Shown here in pieces: positions 17,447 to 25,853 of a stretch of 64,000 bases of DNA. The notes under the pieces are model-generated. The model made no database searches. It was not told the origin of the DNA and saw only the letters and a program-made list of their open reading frames with translations. Each line of letters begins with the position of its first letter. Position 1 is the first letter of the stretch. This stretch comes from Amnibacterium sp. CER49 (GTDB lineage Bacteria > Actinomycetota > Actinomycetes > Actinomycetales > Microbacteriaceae): assembly GCF_029846255.1 (NCBI RefSeq), contig NZ_JARVWQ010000002.1:434001-498000 (forward strand). Direction: 5' to 3'. The translations under genes were made by a program, and so were the position numbers.

Positions 17447-19195
17447 TTACCGCACGTTCCCACGAGCGGCGTCGAACGTCGGCGCCTCGGGCGCGTCCTT
17501 CACCGGGCCGACACCGAACGGCAGACCCGCCTCGGGGTGGTTCAGATCGAACGCCGGCGACTCGCTGCGGATGCGCGGGATCGACGTGAAGTTGTGGCGC
17601 GGCGGCGGGCACGACGTCGCCCACTCGAGGCTGCGGGCGTAGCCCCACGGGTCGTTCACCGTCACCTTGGGCGCTCGACGGGCCGTGATCCACACGTTGT
17701 AGAGGAACGGGAGGATCGAGAGGCCGAGGATCGCGGCACCGATCGACGACAGCTCGTTCAGCCCACCGAAGCCGTCACCCGGCTGGTAGGTGGCGTACCG
17801 ACGGGGCATCCCGAGCACGCCGAGCCAGTGCTGCACGAGGAACGTCATGTGGAAGCCGATGAACAGCGTCCAGAAGTGGACCTTGCCGAGGCGCTCGTCG
17901 AGCATCTTGCCCGTGAACTTCGGCCACCAGAAGTAGAAGCCCGCGAACATCGCGAACACGACCGTGCCGAACACGACGTAGTGGAAGTGCGCCACCACGA
18001 AGTAGCTGTCGGACAGGTGGAAGTCGAGCGGCGGCGAACCGAGGATCACGCCGGTGATGCCACCGAACGTGAAGGTGATGAGGAAGCCGATCACCCAGAG
18101 CATCGGCGTCTCGAAGGTGACCGAGCCGCGCCACATGGTGAAGGTCCAGTTGAGGATCTTCACGCCGGTCGGCACCGCGATGAGCATCGTGAGGAGCGCG
18201 AAGAACGGCAGCAGCACCGAGCCCGTGACGTACATGTGGTGCGCCCACACCGCGACCGAGAGCGCCGCGATCGAGATGGTCGCGTAGACGAGGGTGCGGT
18301 AGCCGAAGATCGGCTTGCGGCTGAAGACCGGGATGACCTCGCTGATGATGCCGAAGAACGGCAGCGCGATGATGTAGACCTCCGGGTGCCCGAAGAACCA
18401 GAAGAGGTGCTGCCAGAGGATCGCGCCGCCCGAGCCGCTCTCGAAGACGTGCGCGCCGAGGGTGCGGTCGGCGCCGAGGCAGAGCAGCGCCGCGGCGAGG
18501 ACCGGGAACGCGATCACGACGAGCACGCTCGTGATGAAGACGTTCCAGGTGAAGATCGGCATCCGGAACATCGTCATGCCGGGGGCGCGCATCGTGATGA
18601 CGGTGGTGATGAAGTTCACCGAGCCGAGGATCGTGCTGAAGCCGGAGAGGCCGAGGCCGAAGACCCAGAGCGAGCTGCCCATTCCCGGCGAGTAGAGCGA
18701 CGACGACAGCGGCGCGTACGCGGTCCAGCCGAAGCTCGCCGCGCCCTCGGGCAGGAACTCGCCCGAGACGGCGATGAAGCTGCCGAAGGAGAACAGCCAG
18801 TACGCGAGCGCGTTGAGCCGGGGGAAGGCGACGTCGGGCGCGCCGATCTGCAGCGGCATGATCACGTTCGTGAAGCCCGCGAAGAGCGGCGTCGCGAACA
18901 TGAGCAGCATGATCGTGCCGTGCATCGTGAACAGCTGGTTGTAGATCTCCGGCGTGGGCACGAGGTGCAGGCCCGGCTCGGCCAGCTGGCCGCGGATCAC
19001 GAGCGCGAGGATGCCGCCGACCAGGAAGTAGATGAACGACGTGACGAGGTACAGGTACCCGATGCGCTTGTGATCGGTGGTGGTGAGGTACTGCACCACG
19101 ATGTTGCCCTTGCGGGCGACCGGCCGATCGCCGATCCCGGTGGACTCACCCGCCGGAAGAGCCGGGGTGCCCGGCCTGCCGAGTGTCGTCGTCAT
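17447..19195 (-). CDS. ctaD: Cytochrome c oxidase subunit I
   Basis: 582 residues with about twelve membrane helices. Haem and copper ligands sit in [23 protein letters not shown] and [10 protein letters not shown]. It is the catalytic subunit reducing oxygen to water. The ATG at 19195 shares one base with the TAA of ctaC (TAATG). The long C-terminal tail after [14 protein letters not shown] is typical of the actinobacterial form. Confidence 0.97.
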   Translation of the reverse strand: MTTTLGRPGTPALPAGESTGIGDRPVARKGNIVVQYLTTTDHKRIGYLYLVTSFIYFLVGGILALVIRGQLAEPGLHLVPTPEIYNQLFTMHGTIMLLMFATPLFAGFTNVIMPLQIGAPDVAFPRLNALAYWLFSFGSFIAVSGEFLPEGAASFGWTAYAPLSSSLYSPGMGSSLWVFGLGLSGFSTILGSVNFITTVITMRAPGMTMFRMPIFTWNVFITSVLVVIAFPVLAAALLCLGADRTLGAHVFESGSGGAILWQHLFWFFGHPEVYIIALPFFGIISEVIPVFSRKPIFGYRTLVYATISIAALSVAVWAHHMYVTGSVLLPFFALLTMLIAVPTGVKILNWTFTMWRGSVTFETPMLWVIGFLITFTFGGITGVILGSPPLDFHLSDSYFVVAHFHYVVFGTVVFAMFAGFYFWWPKFTGKMLDERLGKVHFWTLFIGFHMTFLVQHWLGVLGMPRRYATYQPGDGFGGLNELSSIGAAILGLSILPFLYNVWITARRAPKVTVNDPWGYARSLEWATSCPPPRHNFTSIPRIRSESPAFDLNHPEAGLPFGVGPVKDAPEAPTFDAARGNVR

Positions 19196-20145
19196 TACTT
19201 TCCGCTCCCCGTGAGGCCGCTGGTGTCGTTGCCGCCGCGGCGGTTTGTCTCGCTGCCGGCAGGCACGCCGGAGTCCTGGGACCCCACCGCGGCGGAGTTG
19301 TCGTCCTTGTTCAGGTTCGTGCCGAGCTGACCCACGTTGCCCGCCGAGCGCAGCTGCTGGATGTACGCGGTGTACTCCGCCGGGGTCACGACCTTGACGG
19401 TGAACAGCATGCGCGAGTGGTACTCGCCGCAGAGCTCGGCGCACTTGCCCGCGTAGGTGCCGGTGCGCGTCGGCGTGAAGTCCATGTAGTTCGTCTGACC
19501 TGCGATCAGGTCCTTCTTGTACAGGAAGTCGATGACCCAGAAGGAGTGGTTCACGTCACGGGTGCGCAGCTGCAGCTCGACCGTCTTGTTCACGGGCAGC
19601 ACGAGCTGCGGCACCGCCGACTCGACGAAGCCGGTGCGGGGCGTGCCCTCGGCTGCGGGCACCGCCTGGACACCCGCGGAGTAGACGTTCTCCTTGACGT
19701 AGTTGAAGTCCCACGCCCATTGCTTGCCGAACACCTGCACGGTGACGTCCGGGTTCTGCGTGCGCGTCTCGATGATCTGCTGGTCGCGCGCCGTGAAGGC
19801 GAACAGGCCGAGCACGGTGATGACCGGCACGAGCGTGTAGAAGATCTCGATCGGCATGTTGTACCGGATCTGCAGCGGCAGGCCCGTCTGGCCGCGGCGC
19901 CGCCGGTAGGCGATCGCGAAGGCGATGATCAGACCCCAGGTGACGAACCCGATGAGCAGGCCGACGATCCACGAGCCGACCCAGAGGTCGGAGACCCGCT
20001 GGGTGTGGTTCGTGACGGGCTGCTGCCCTGCGACGAAGCCGGGCAGGTAGCCGTGCTCCTGCAGGGTGGAGCAGCCGGTGAGGCTGATCAGCACTGCGGC
20101 GGCGAGCCCCGGCAGCAGGAGCAGGCGTCGTCGGTTCTTGCGCAC
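19195..20145 (-). CDS. ctaC: Cytochrome c oxidase subunit II
   Basis: 316 residues from GTG at 20145 ([11 protein letters not shown]). A lipoprotein-type signal ends ISLTGC, two membrane helices follow, and then the copper-A domain with [12 protein letters not shown]. The WAWDFNY and [12 protein letters not shown] segments are diagnostic. It accepts electrons from QcrC. The C-terminal tail is rich in Asn, Ser and Gly. GAGAGGG lies six bases before the GTG. Confidence 0.95.
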   Translation of the reverse strand: MRKNRRRLLLLPGLAAAVLISLTGCSTLQEHGYLPGFVAGQQPVTNHTQRVSDLWVGSWIVGLLIGFVTWGLIIAFAIAYRRRRGQTGLPLQIRYNMPIEIFYTLVPVITVLGLFAFTARDQQIIETRTQNPDVTVQVFGKQWAWDFNYVKENVYSAGVQAVPAAEGTPRTGFVESAVPQLVLPVNKTVELQLRTRDVNHSFWVIDFLYKKDLIAGQTNYMDFTPTRTGTYAGKCAELCGEYHSRMLFTVKVVTPAEYTAYIQQLRSAGNVGQLGTNLNKDDNSAAVGSQDSGVPAGSETNRRGGNDTSGLTGSGK

Positions 20146-20182
20146 CGGTGCCCTCTCGGTATCCAGCGGATGAGACGTCGTC

Positions 20183-20188
20183 AGCCTA
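20183..20188 (-). promoter_or_regulatory. Probable -10 element of ctaCDF
   Basis: TAGGCT on the minus strand, 37 bases before the ctaC GTG, giving a short leader that contains the GAGAGGG ribosome site. Confidence 0.5.
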
Positions 20189-20244
20189 CCGGTCCGGGGC
20201 GATGCGGAGCCCCGGCGATGGGTGCGAGACGGCGCACGGACGAG

Positions 20245-20276
20245 ACGAGGCGCGCCCCCGCGGGGGCGCGCCTCGT
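20245..20276 (-). terminator. Perfect 32-bp palindromic terminator after erpA
   Basis: ACGAGGCGCGCCCCCG is followed directly by its reverse complement, 18 bp beyond the erpA stop. The palindrome has no spacer, so any hairpin loop must be made from stem bases. No T tract follows. Confidence 0.65.
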
Positions 20277-20294
20277 GCATCTCGGAGCGGACGC

Positions 20295-20663
20295 TCAGTG
20301 GAAGGAGTCGCCGCAGGCGCAGCTGCCCTGCGCGTTGGGGTTGTCGATCGTGAAGCCCTGCTTGCTGATCGTGTCCTCGAAGTCGACGGTCGCGCCGTCG
20401 AGGTACGGGACGCTCATGCGGTCGACGACGACCTCGACGCCGTCGAAGTCGACGGTGGCGTCCCCGTCGAGCAGGCGCTCGTCGAAGTAGAGCTGGTAGA
20501 TGAGGCCGGAGCAGCCGCCGGGCTGCACCGCGAGTCGGAGGCGCAGGTCGTCACGGCCCTCCTGTGCCAGCAGGCTCTTCACCTTGTCGGCGGCCGCCGC
20601 GGTGAGCAGCACGCCGTGGCCGGTGTCCGTCGTGGGCTTGCCCGTGAGCGCGATGTCGGTCAT
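20295..20663 (-). CDS. erpA: Iron-sulfur cluster carrier/insertion protein, HesB/ErpA (A-type)
   Basis: 122 residues. The three cluster-binding cysteines of A-type carriers are present: Cys51 in GGCSGL, and Cys115 and Cys117 in SCACGDSF at the C-terminus. It hands Fe-S clusters to apoproteins; the neighbouring Rieske-containing complex is an obvious client, though that is only context. The ATG at 20663 is preceded by TACCAT and seven bases and has no ribosome site, so it is probably leaderless. An in-frame ATG three codons upstream lies between that hexamer and the chosen start. Confidence 0.92.
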   Translation of the reverse strand: MTDIALTGKPTTDTGHGVLLTAAAADKVKSLLAQEGRDDLRLRLAVQPGGCSGLIYQLYFDERLLDGDATVDFDGVEVVVDRMSVPYLDGATVDFEDTISKQGFTIDNPNAQGSCACGDSFH

Positions 20664-20670
20664 GGGATGC

Positions 20671-20676
20671 ATGGTA
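20671..20676 (-). promoter_or_regulatory. Probable -10 element of erpA (leaderless)
   Basis: TACCAT on the minus strand, then seven bases, then the ATG at 20663. Confidence 0.6.
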
Positions 20677-20707
20677 GGCCGCGGAGCGCCGTTCCGGGTG
20701 CCGCCGC

Positions 20708-22105
20708 TCACAGGCTCCGCGTGGCGAGCCGGGCGAGCAGCAGCGCCTCCGCGGTGATGGCGCGCCGCAGCACGCCGAGGTCCTGCGACTCCCCCGGCGA
20801 GTGCGCCCGCGACGACGGGTCCTCGACGCCGGTGAGCAGGATCTGCGCCCGCGGGAACGCCTCGGCGAGCGTCGAGACGAACGGGATCGAGCCGCCGATT
20901 CCGGTCGCGACGGGCGCGGAGCCGAAGCCGTCCTCGAGCGCCTCGCGGGCGAGCTGCGCCGCCCAGCCGTCCTGGTCGATGCGGAACGGCTCGCCGAGGT
21001 CGACGTCGGCGAAGTGGAGGTGCGCGCCGAACGGCGCTGCGTGCTCGAGGTGCCGCCGCACCGCCGCGTAGGCGTCCGCGGCCCGCTGGCCGGGCGCGAC
21101 CCGCACGCTGATGCGGACGCGCACCGACGGCTGCAGCGTGTTGGACGCGTTCTGCACGTCCGGGGCGTCGATGCCGGTGACCGTGATCGAGGGCCCGCGC
21201 CAGAGCCGGTCGGCGACGCTGCCGGCGCCGACCGCGGTCACGCCGGGCAGCAGCCCGGCGTCGCGCGCGAGCTGCTCCGGCGTCGGACCGTCCGCGGCGT
21301 CCGGCTCGGCGGCGGTGGTGAGGCCGGGAACCGCCACCGCGCCGGTGTCGTCCCAGAGCGTGGCGAGCAGCCGGATCGCGGTGAGCATCGCGTCGGGCAC
21401 CGCTCCCCCGAACATGCCGGAGTGCGAGGCGTGCTCGAGCGTCGCGACCGTGAGGGCGAACGTCACGTTGCCGCGCAGGCTCGAGGTGAGGGCCGGCACC
21501 TCGGTGCTCACGTTGTCGGAGTCCGCGACGATGATCACGTCGGCGGCGAGCACGTCGCGGTGCTCGGCGAGGAAGGCCTCGAACGAGCGGGAGCCCGCCT
21601 CCTCCTCCCCCTCGATGAAGAGCGAGACGCCGACGGCGAAGGCGTCGCCGAGCGCGGCGGCCGCTGCCGTGACGGCGGCGAGATGCGTCACGACGCCCGC
21701 CTTGTCGTCGGACGCGCCGCGCCCGTACAGCCGCTCCCCCACGAGCGTCGGCTCGAACGGCGGCGCGTCCCAGAGCTCGTCGCGGCCGGCCGGCTGCACG
21801 TCGTGGTGCGCGTAGAGCAGGATCGTCGGCCGCCCGGGCGCCGCGGGACGCACCGCGAGCACCGCCGGGTTGCCCACCGCGCCGTCGTCGCCGTACGCGG
21901 CCCGGTGCACGCCGACCTCGTCGAACAGCCCGGTGTCCCGGAACAGCGCCGCGACGGCCTCGGCGCTCCGCTCCACCTCCTCGGGCGAGAACCCGGGGAA
22001 GGCGACGGACGGGATGCGCACGAGCCGCCCCAACGCGGCGACCGCGGCCGGGAAGCCCGCCGCGACCGCGTCGAGGACGGGCTGCTCCGATGGATCGACG
22101 GCCAT
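20708..22105 (-). CDS. M20-family metallopeptidase (dipeptidase)
   Basis: 465 residues. Zinc ligands and catalytic residues are visible in LLYAHHDVQP (His101), GRGASDDKAG (Asp133-Asp134) and FIEGEEEAGS (Glu165-169). The dimerisation domain follows, and the last ligand is in PSSRAHSPGES. This is the pattern of CNDP-type cytosolic dipeptidases. The specific substrate is unknown. It shares its promoter region with the divergent DUF3043 gene and is probably translated from a leaderless ATG at 22105. Confidence 0.92.
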   Translation of the reverse strand: MAVDPSEQPVLDAVAAGFPAAVAALGRLVRIPSVAFPGFSPEEVERSAEAVAALFRDTGLFDEVGVHRAAYGDDGAVGNPAVLAVRPAAPGRPTILLYAHHDVQPAGRDELWDAPPFEPTLVGERLYGRGASDDKAGVVTHLAAVTAAAAALGDAFAVGVSLFIEGEEEAGSRSFEAFLAEHRDVLAADVIIVADSDNVSTEVPALTSSLRGNVTFALTVATLEHASHSGMFGGAVPDAMLTAIRLLATLWDDTGAVAVPGLTTAAEPDAADGPTPEQLARDAGLLPGVTAVGAGSVADRLWRGPSITVTGIDAPDVQNASNTLQPSVRVRISVRVAPGQRAADAYAAVRRHLEHAAPFGAHLHFADVDLGEPFRIDQDGWAAQLAREALEDGFGSAPVATGIGGSIPFVSTLAEAFPRAQILLTGVEDPSSRAHSPGESQDLGVLRRAITAEALLLARLATRSL

Positions 22106-22110
22106 GCCGG

Positions 22111-22118
22111 TAACCTTA
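22111..22118. promoter_or_regulatory. Overlapping divergent -10 elements (M20 peptidase / DUF3043)
   Basis: TAACCT reads forward at 22111-22116, and TAAGGT reads on the minus strand at 22118-22113. The reverse hexamer is followed by seven bases and the peptidase ATG. The forward one starts a leader of about 18 bases carrying GGAGGA before the DUF3043 GTG. Two polymerases could not occupy both at once. Confidence 0.6.
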
Positions 22119-22141
22119 GAGACCCGATCAGGAGGACTCCC

Positions 22142-22753
22142 GTGGCGAAGAAGGCACCCGCCGAGCAGGCTCCCGCCGTCCCCGCACGGCCCTCCCGCGG
22201 CCGGAAGGCCGCAGCCGAGCCGGTGGCGGAACCGCAGGGCGCCGGCAAGAACCGCCCGACGCCGTCGCGGCGCGATGCCGAGCAGGCCCGCCGCCGCCCT
22301 CTGGTGCCGGACGACCGGCGTGCCGCCCAGAAGGCGTCGCGGGCGCAGGTCGCCGCCGAGCGCGAGCGGGCCCGGCTCGGCATGGCCGCCGGCGAGGAGC
22401 GCTACCTGCCGCGCGCCGACCGCGGACCCCAGCGCCGTCTCACGCGCGACCTGCTCGACCGGCGCTTCACGCTCGGCGAGCTGCTCATCCCGATCTTCGC
22501 GGTGTTCCTCGTCATCACCTTCGTGGTGCCGGGCCTGTACCAGAGCGTGCTCCTCATCACCCTCTACGGGTTCATCGTGCTCGCGGTGCTCGACGGCCTG
22601 CTCGCCGCGCGGTCGATCCGCAAGCGGCTCGAGGAGCGCTTCGGCGCCGGTTCCGTCGAGCGCGGGCTCAACTGGTACGTCATCAAGCGGGCGCTGCAGC
22701 TCCGCGCGCTGCGGACGCCGCGGCCTCAGGTGAAGCGGTGGCAGAAGGTCTAG
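22142..22753 (+). CDS. DUF3043-family membrane protein
   Basis: 203 residues from GTG at 22142 with GGAGGACTCCC just upstream. The first half is basic, Ala/Pro-rich and probably disordered. Two hydrophobic helices follow: one around LIPIFAVFLVITFVV and a second spanning LLITLYGFIVLAVLDGLLAA. The protein ends in a basic RRPQ/VKRW-type tail (RPQVKRWQKV). This layout is that of the actinobacterial DUF3043 family, whose function is unknown to me. Nothing in its surroundings (peptidase on one side, pyrD converging on the other) indicates a job. Confidence 0.85.
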   Translation: MAKKAPAEQAPAVPARPSRGRKAAAEPVAEPQGAGKNRPTPSRRDAEQARRRPLVPDDRRAAQKASRAQVAAERERARLGMAAGEERYLPRADRGPQRRLTRDLLDRRFTLGELLIPIFAVFLVITFVVPGLYQSVLLITLYGFIVLAVLDGLLAARSIRKRLEERFGAGSVERGLNWYVIKRALQLRALRTPRPQVKRWQKV

Positions 22754-22784
22754 CGCCTGACGGGCAGACCACGAACGGCCGGCG

Positions 22785-23840
22785 CTACGCCCTGGCGAGC
22801 TCCGCCGCCCACCCGGGTCCGGCGTAGAGGAACCCGGTGTAGCCCTGCACGAGGTCGGCGCCCGCGGCCAGCCGCTCGCGCACGTGGGCCGCCGTCTCGA
22901 CGCCGCCGACGCTGATCACGACCCGGTCCGCAGACAGGGCCGCGCGCAGCACGCGGAGCACCGCGAGGGAGCGGTCGGCGATCGGCGCGCCCGAGAGCCC
23001 GCCGTCGCCCATCCTGCCGACCAGGTCGGCAGGGGTGCGGAGACCGGCCCGACCGGTGCTCGTGTTCGTCGCGACGACGCCGGCGAGCCCGAGGCGGTCG
23101 GTGAGCGCGGCGATGTGGCCGATGGCCTCGTCGTCGAGGTCGGGCGCGATCTTCACGAGGAGCGGCACCGCGCCGGCCTCCTCGGCGACCGCCGCGAGCA
23201 GCGGCTCGAGCCGGTCGAGCTCCTGCAGGCCACGGAGTCCCGGGGTGTTCGGCGAGCTGACGTTCACGACGAGGTAGTCGGCCACGGGCGCGAGGAGCCG
23301 GGCGCTGACGCGGTAGTCGTCGATCGCGTCCTCGACCGCGACGACGCGGCTCTTGCCGATGTTCACCCCGACCACGGGCAGCGCGCCCTCGCGCCGGAGC
23401 GTCGCGAGCCGCGCTGCGACCGCCTCGGCGCCGTCGTTGTTGAAGCCCATCCGGTTGAGAAGCGCGCGGTCCTGCACGAGGCGGAAGAGCCGGGGCCGTG
23501 GGTTGCCGGGCTGCGGCCGGGCCGTGACCGTGCCGATCTCGACGTGCCCGAACCCGAGCGCGCCGAGTCCGCGCAGGCCGACGGCGTTCTTGTCGAACCC
23601 CGCGGCGAGCCCGAACCGGTTCGGGAACGGAAGTCCCATCACCGTGACGGGCTCGCCCCGGGCGGTGCGCCGGCGCACCGCCCGAGCGAAGGTCGGCGAG
23701 ACGCCGAGCAGCCGGATCGCGTCCATCGCGAGGTGGTGCGCCCGCTCGGGGTCGAGCCGGCGGAGCACGGTCCGGAACACGACGCCGTATGCGGCCCGCA
23801 CGGCCCGGGCGGCCGGTCCCGGCCGTCGCGTCATCGCCAC
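22785..23840 (-). CDS. pyrD: Dihydroorotate dehydrogenase (quinone), class 2
   Basis: 351 residues. The N-terminal helix region (RAAYGVVFRTVLRRLDPERAHH) marks the membrane-associated class 2 enzyme. FMN- and substrate-binding segments include GLAAGFDKNAVG, NRMGFNNDGA, VVNVSSPNTPGLR and ISVGGVETAAHV. It oxidises dihydroorotate in pyrimidine synthesis and passes electrons to the quinone pool. The start is GTG at 23840 or ATG at 23834, two codons later; neither has a clear ribosome site. It begins 7 bp after the nrdR stop, so the two are co-transcribed. Confidence 0.95.
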   Translation of the reverse strand: MAMTRRPGPAARAVRAAYGVVFRTVLRRLDPERAHHLAMDAIRLLGVSPTFARAVRRRTARGEPVTVMGLPFPNRFGLAAGFDKNAVGLRGLGALGFGHVEIGTVTARPQPGNPRPRLFRLVQDRALLNRMGFNNDGAEAVAARLATLRREGALPVVGVNIGKSRVVAVEDAIDDYRVSARLLAPVADYLVVNVSSPNTPGLRGLQELDRLEPLLAAVAEEAGAVPLLVKIAPDLDDEAIGHIAALTDRLGLAGVVATNTSTGRAGLRTPADLVGRMGDGGLSGAPIADRSLAVLRVLRAALSADRVVISVGGVETAAHVRERLAAGADLVQGYTGFLYAGPGWAAELARA

Positions 23841-23847
23841 GTCGCGG

Positions 23848-24315
23848 TCAGGCGCCGGGTGCCGGCGAGGAGTTCTCCATGCGCAGCAGCGTGATCGCGG
23901 CCTCGAAGTCGTCGAGCGACGAGAACCCCTGGTAGACGCTGGCGAAGCGCAGGAACGCGACCTCGTCGAGCTCGCGCAGCGGCGGCAGCACCGCGAGACC
24001 GATGTCGTTCGACTCGATCTGGCTCGCTCCGGTCGCCCGGATGGTCTCCTCGACGCGCTGCGCGAGCTGCGCCAGGTCGCCCTCGGTGACGGGCCGGCCC
24101 TGGCAGGCCTTCTTGACGCCGGAGACGACCTTGTCGCGGCTGAAGGGCTCGAGCACGCCGTTGCGCTTGATCACGTTGAGGCTGGCCGTCTCGGTGGTGG
24201 AGAAGCGGCGGTGGCACTGCGGGCACTGCCGCCGGCGGCGGATGGCGAGGCCGTCGTCGCTCACGCGGGAGTCGACGACCCTGGTGTCCGGGTTGCGGCA
24301 GAACGGGCAGAACAT
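23848..24315 (-). CDS. nrdR: Transcriptional repressor NrdR
   Basis: 155 residues. The zinc ribbon uses Cys3, Cys6, Cys31 and Cys34 (MFCPFC...CPQC) and is followed by an ATP-cone domain ([19 protein letters not shown], then [10 protein letters not shown]). It senses ATP/dATP and represses ribonucleotide reductase genes, none of which lie in this window. The ATG is preceded by TAGCAT plus seven bases, so it is probably leaderless. Confidence 0.96.
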   Translation of the reverse strand: MFCPFCRNPDTRVVDSRVSDDGLAIRRRRQCPQCHRRFSTTETASLNVIKRNGVLEPFSRDKVVSGVKKACQGRPVTEGDLAQLAQRVEETIRATGASQIESNDIGLAVLPPLRELDEVAFLRFASVYQGFSSLDDFEAAITLLRMENSSPAPGA

Positions 24316-24322
24316 CGGGACG

Positions 24323-24328
24323 ATGCTA
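24323..24328 (-). promoter_or_regulatory. Probable -10 element of nrdR-pyrD (leaderless)
   Basis: TAGCAT on the minus strand, seven bases, then the nrdR ATG. Confidence 0.6.
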
Positions 24329-24405
24329 CCGGGGATGCGGCGACACGCCAGCGCAAGAATGACACGCCTGTGATTCGGCGCCGCCGCGGAGGAAGCGCGC
24401 CCCGA

Positions 24406-25710
24406 TCAGGCGAAGCGGGCGTCGATCGCATCGCCGTGGGCCGGGAGGTCCTCGGCGTCGGCGAGCGCACGCACGTGCGGTCGCGCCTCGGCCAGGGCGT
24501 CGCGATCGTACTCGACGACCTGCTGCTGACGCAGGAACGGCCGCACCGACAGCCCGGCCGAGAACCGCGCGGTGCCGCCCGTCGGCAGCACGTGGTTCGA
24601 TCCGGCGAGGTAGTCGCCGAGGCTCACCGGCGTCGATGGCCCGACGAACACCGCTCCCGCCTCGGTGAGTCGCGGCACGAGTGCTGCGGGGTCCGCGGTC
24701 TGCACCTCGAGGTGCTCGGGCGCGTAGGCGTTGCTCACCGCCACGGCGGCGGCGAGATCGTCGACGAGCACGACCGCGGACTGCTCGCCGCGGAGCGCCT
24801 CGCGCACGCGGCGGGCGTGGTGGGTGCGGCCCGCGAGCTCCTCGACCCGCGCGGCGACGGCGGCGGCGAGCTCCGCGGAGTCCGTGACGAGCACGGCGGC
24901 GGCCATCTCGTCGTGCTCGGCCTGGCTCACGAGGTCGGCGGCGACCAGGCCCGCGTCGGCGGTGGCGTCGGCGACGACGAGGATCTCGGTCGGGCCGGCC
25001 TCGGCGTCGATGCCGATGCGTCCGGCGAGGGCGCGCTTCGCGGCGGCGACGAAGACGTTGCCAGGCCCCGTGACGACGTCGACGGGTTCGAGCCCGACGG
25101 CGGGAACCCCGTGGGCGAAGGCCCCGATCGCGCCGGCGCCGCCCATCGCGTAGACCTCGTCGACGCCGAGCAGCCCGGCAGCGCCGAGGATCACGGGGTG
25201 CACGCGGCCGCCGAAGGCCCGCTGGCCGGGCGACGCGATGGCGATGCCGCGCACGCCGGCGACCTGGGCGGGCACCGTGTTCATGACGACGCTCGACGGG
25301 TAGACGGCCTTGCCGCCCGGCACGTAGAGCCCCACCCGGCGCACCGGCTGCCAGCGCTGGGTCACGACCGCGCCCGCGCCGAGGCGGGTCTCGGCCGGCT
25401 GCGGCAGCTGCGCACGGCTCGCGGCACCGACGCGCTCGACGGCGAGCTCGAGCGCGGTGCGCACCCTCGATTCGAGGGCGTCGACCGCGGCGCGGATCTC
25501 GTCGGCCGGCACCCGGAGCGCGGGCGGGCGCCCGCCGTCGTACCGCTCGGCCTGCTCGAGCAGGGCGGCCTCGCCGCGCGTGCGGACGTCCTCGATGAGC
25601 GGCAGGACCGCGGCCTGGGCGGTGCCGGGATCGGTCGCCGCGCGCGGCAGCCTGGCCGAGATCGTGGCCCGGTCGAGGGCGCTCCCCCGAAGGTCGATGG
25701 TCCGCAGCAC
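24406..25710 (-). CDS. hisD: Histidinol dehydrogenase
   Basis: 434 residues, normal for HisD. Recognisable segments are VGLYVPGGKAVYPSSVVMN, VYAMGGAGAIGAFAHG, VTGPGNVFVAAAKR, GPTEILVVAD, and the zinc-site QAEHDEMA with a downstream EHLEVQT. It carries out the last two oxidations of histidine synthesis. It is separate from the rest of any his operon here, since nrdR follows it. The GTG start lies eight bases after a TAGGCT hexamer. Confidence 0.97.
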   Translation of the reverse strand: MLRTIDLRGSALDRATISARLPRAATDPGTAQAAVLPLIEDVRTRGEAALLEQAERYDGGRPPALRVPADEIRAAVDALESRVRTALELAVERVGAASRAQLPQPAETRLGAGAVVTQRWQPVRRVGLYVPGGKAVYPSSVVMNTVPAQVAGVRGIAIASPGQRAFGGRVHPVILGAAGLLGVDEVYAMGGAGAIGAFAHGVPAVGLEPVDVVTGPGNVFVAAAKRALAGRIGIDAEAGPTEILVVADATADAGLVAADLVSQAEHDEMAAAVLVTDSAELAAAVAARVEELAGRTHHARRVREALRGEQSAVVLVDDLAAAVAVSNAYAPEHLEVQTADPAALVPRLTEAGAVFVGPSTPVSLGDYLAGSNHVLPTGGTARFSAGLSVRPFLRQQQVVEYDRDALAEARPHVRALADAEDLPAHGDAIDARFA

Positions 25711-25718
25711 GGCGAGTG

Positions 25719-25724
25719 AGCCTA
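25719..25724 (-). promoter_or_regulatory. Probable -10 element of hisD
   Basis: TAGGCT on the minus strand, eight bases before the hisD GTG. The 28-bp palindrome at 25744-25771 would lie across the -35 region. Confidence 0.5.
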
Positions 25725-25743
25725 CCGAGCGCTCGTGTCGATG

Positions 25744-25771
25744 GTCTTCGACGCGTGCACGCGTCGAAGAC
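25744..25771. repeat. Perfect 28-bp palindrome upstream of hisD
   Basis: The arm GTCTTCGACGCGTG is directly followed by its reverse complement. It lies between the hisD promoter and the dnaE terminator. A related 28-base element with the same outer eight bases on both sides is at 34034-34061. It could be an operator for hisD or a mobile or structural palindrome. Confidence 0.65.
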
Positions 25772-25785
25772 GTCGTTGACCGTCC

Positions 25786-25811
25786 GGAGGGCCGCGCGCG
25801 AGCGGCCCTCC
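25786..25811 (-). terminator. Terminator hairpin of dnaE
   Basis: GGAGGGCCGC and its exact complement with a six-base loop, about 40 bp beyond the dnaE stop on the minus strand. Confidence 0.6.
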
Positions 25812-25853
25812 TCCCGACTCAGCGCAGGGTGGCTGCCCCCATGGGCGCCGGAT

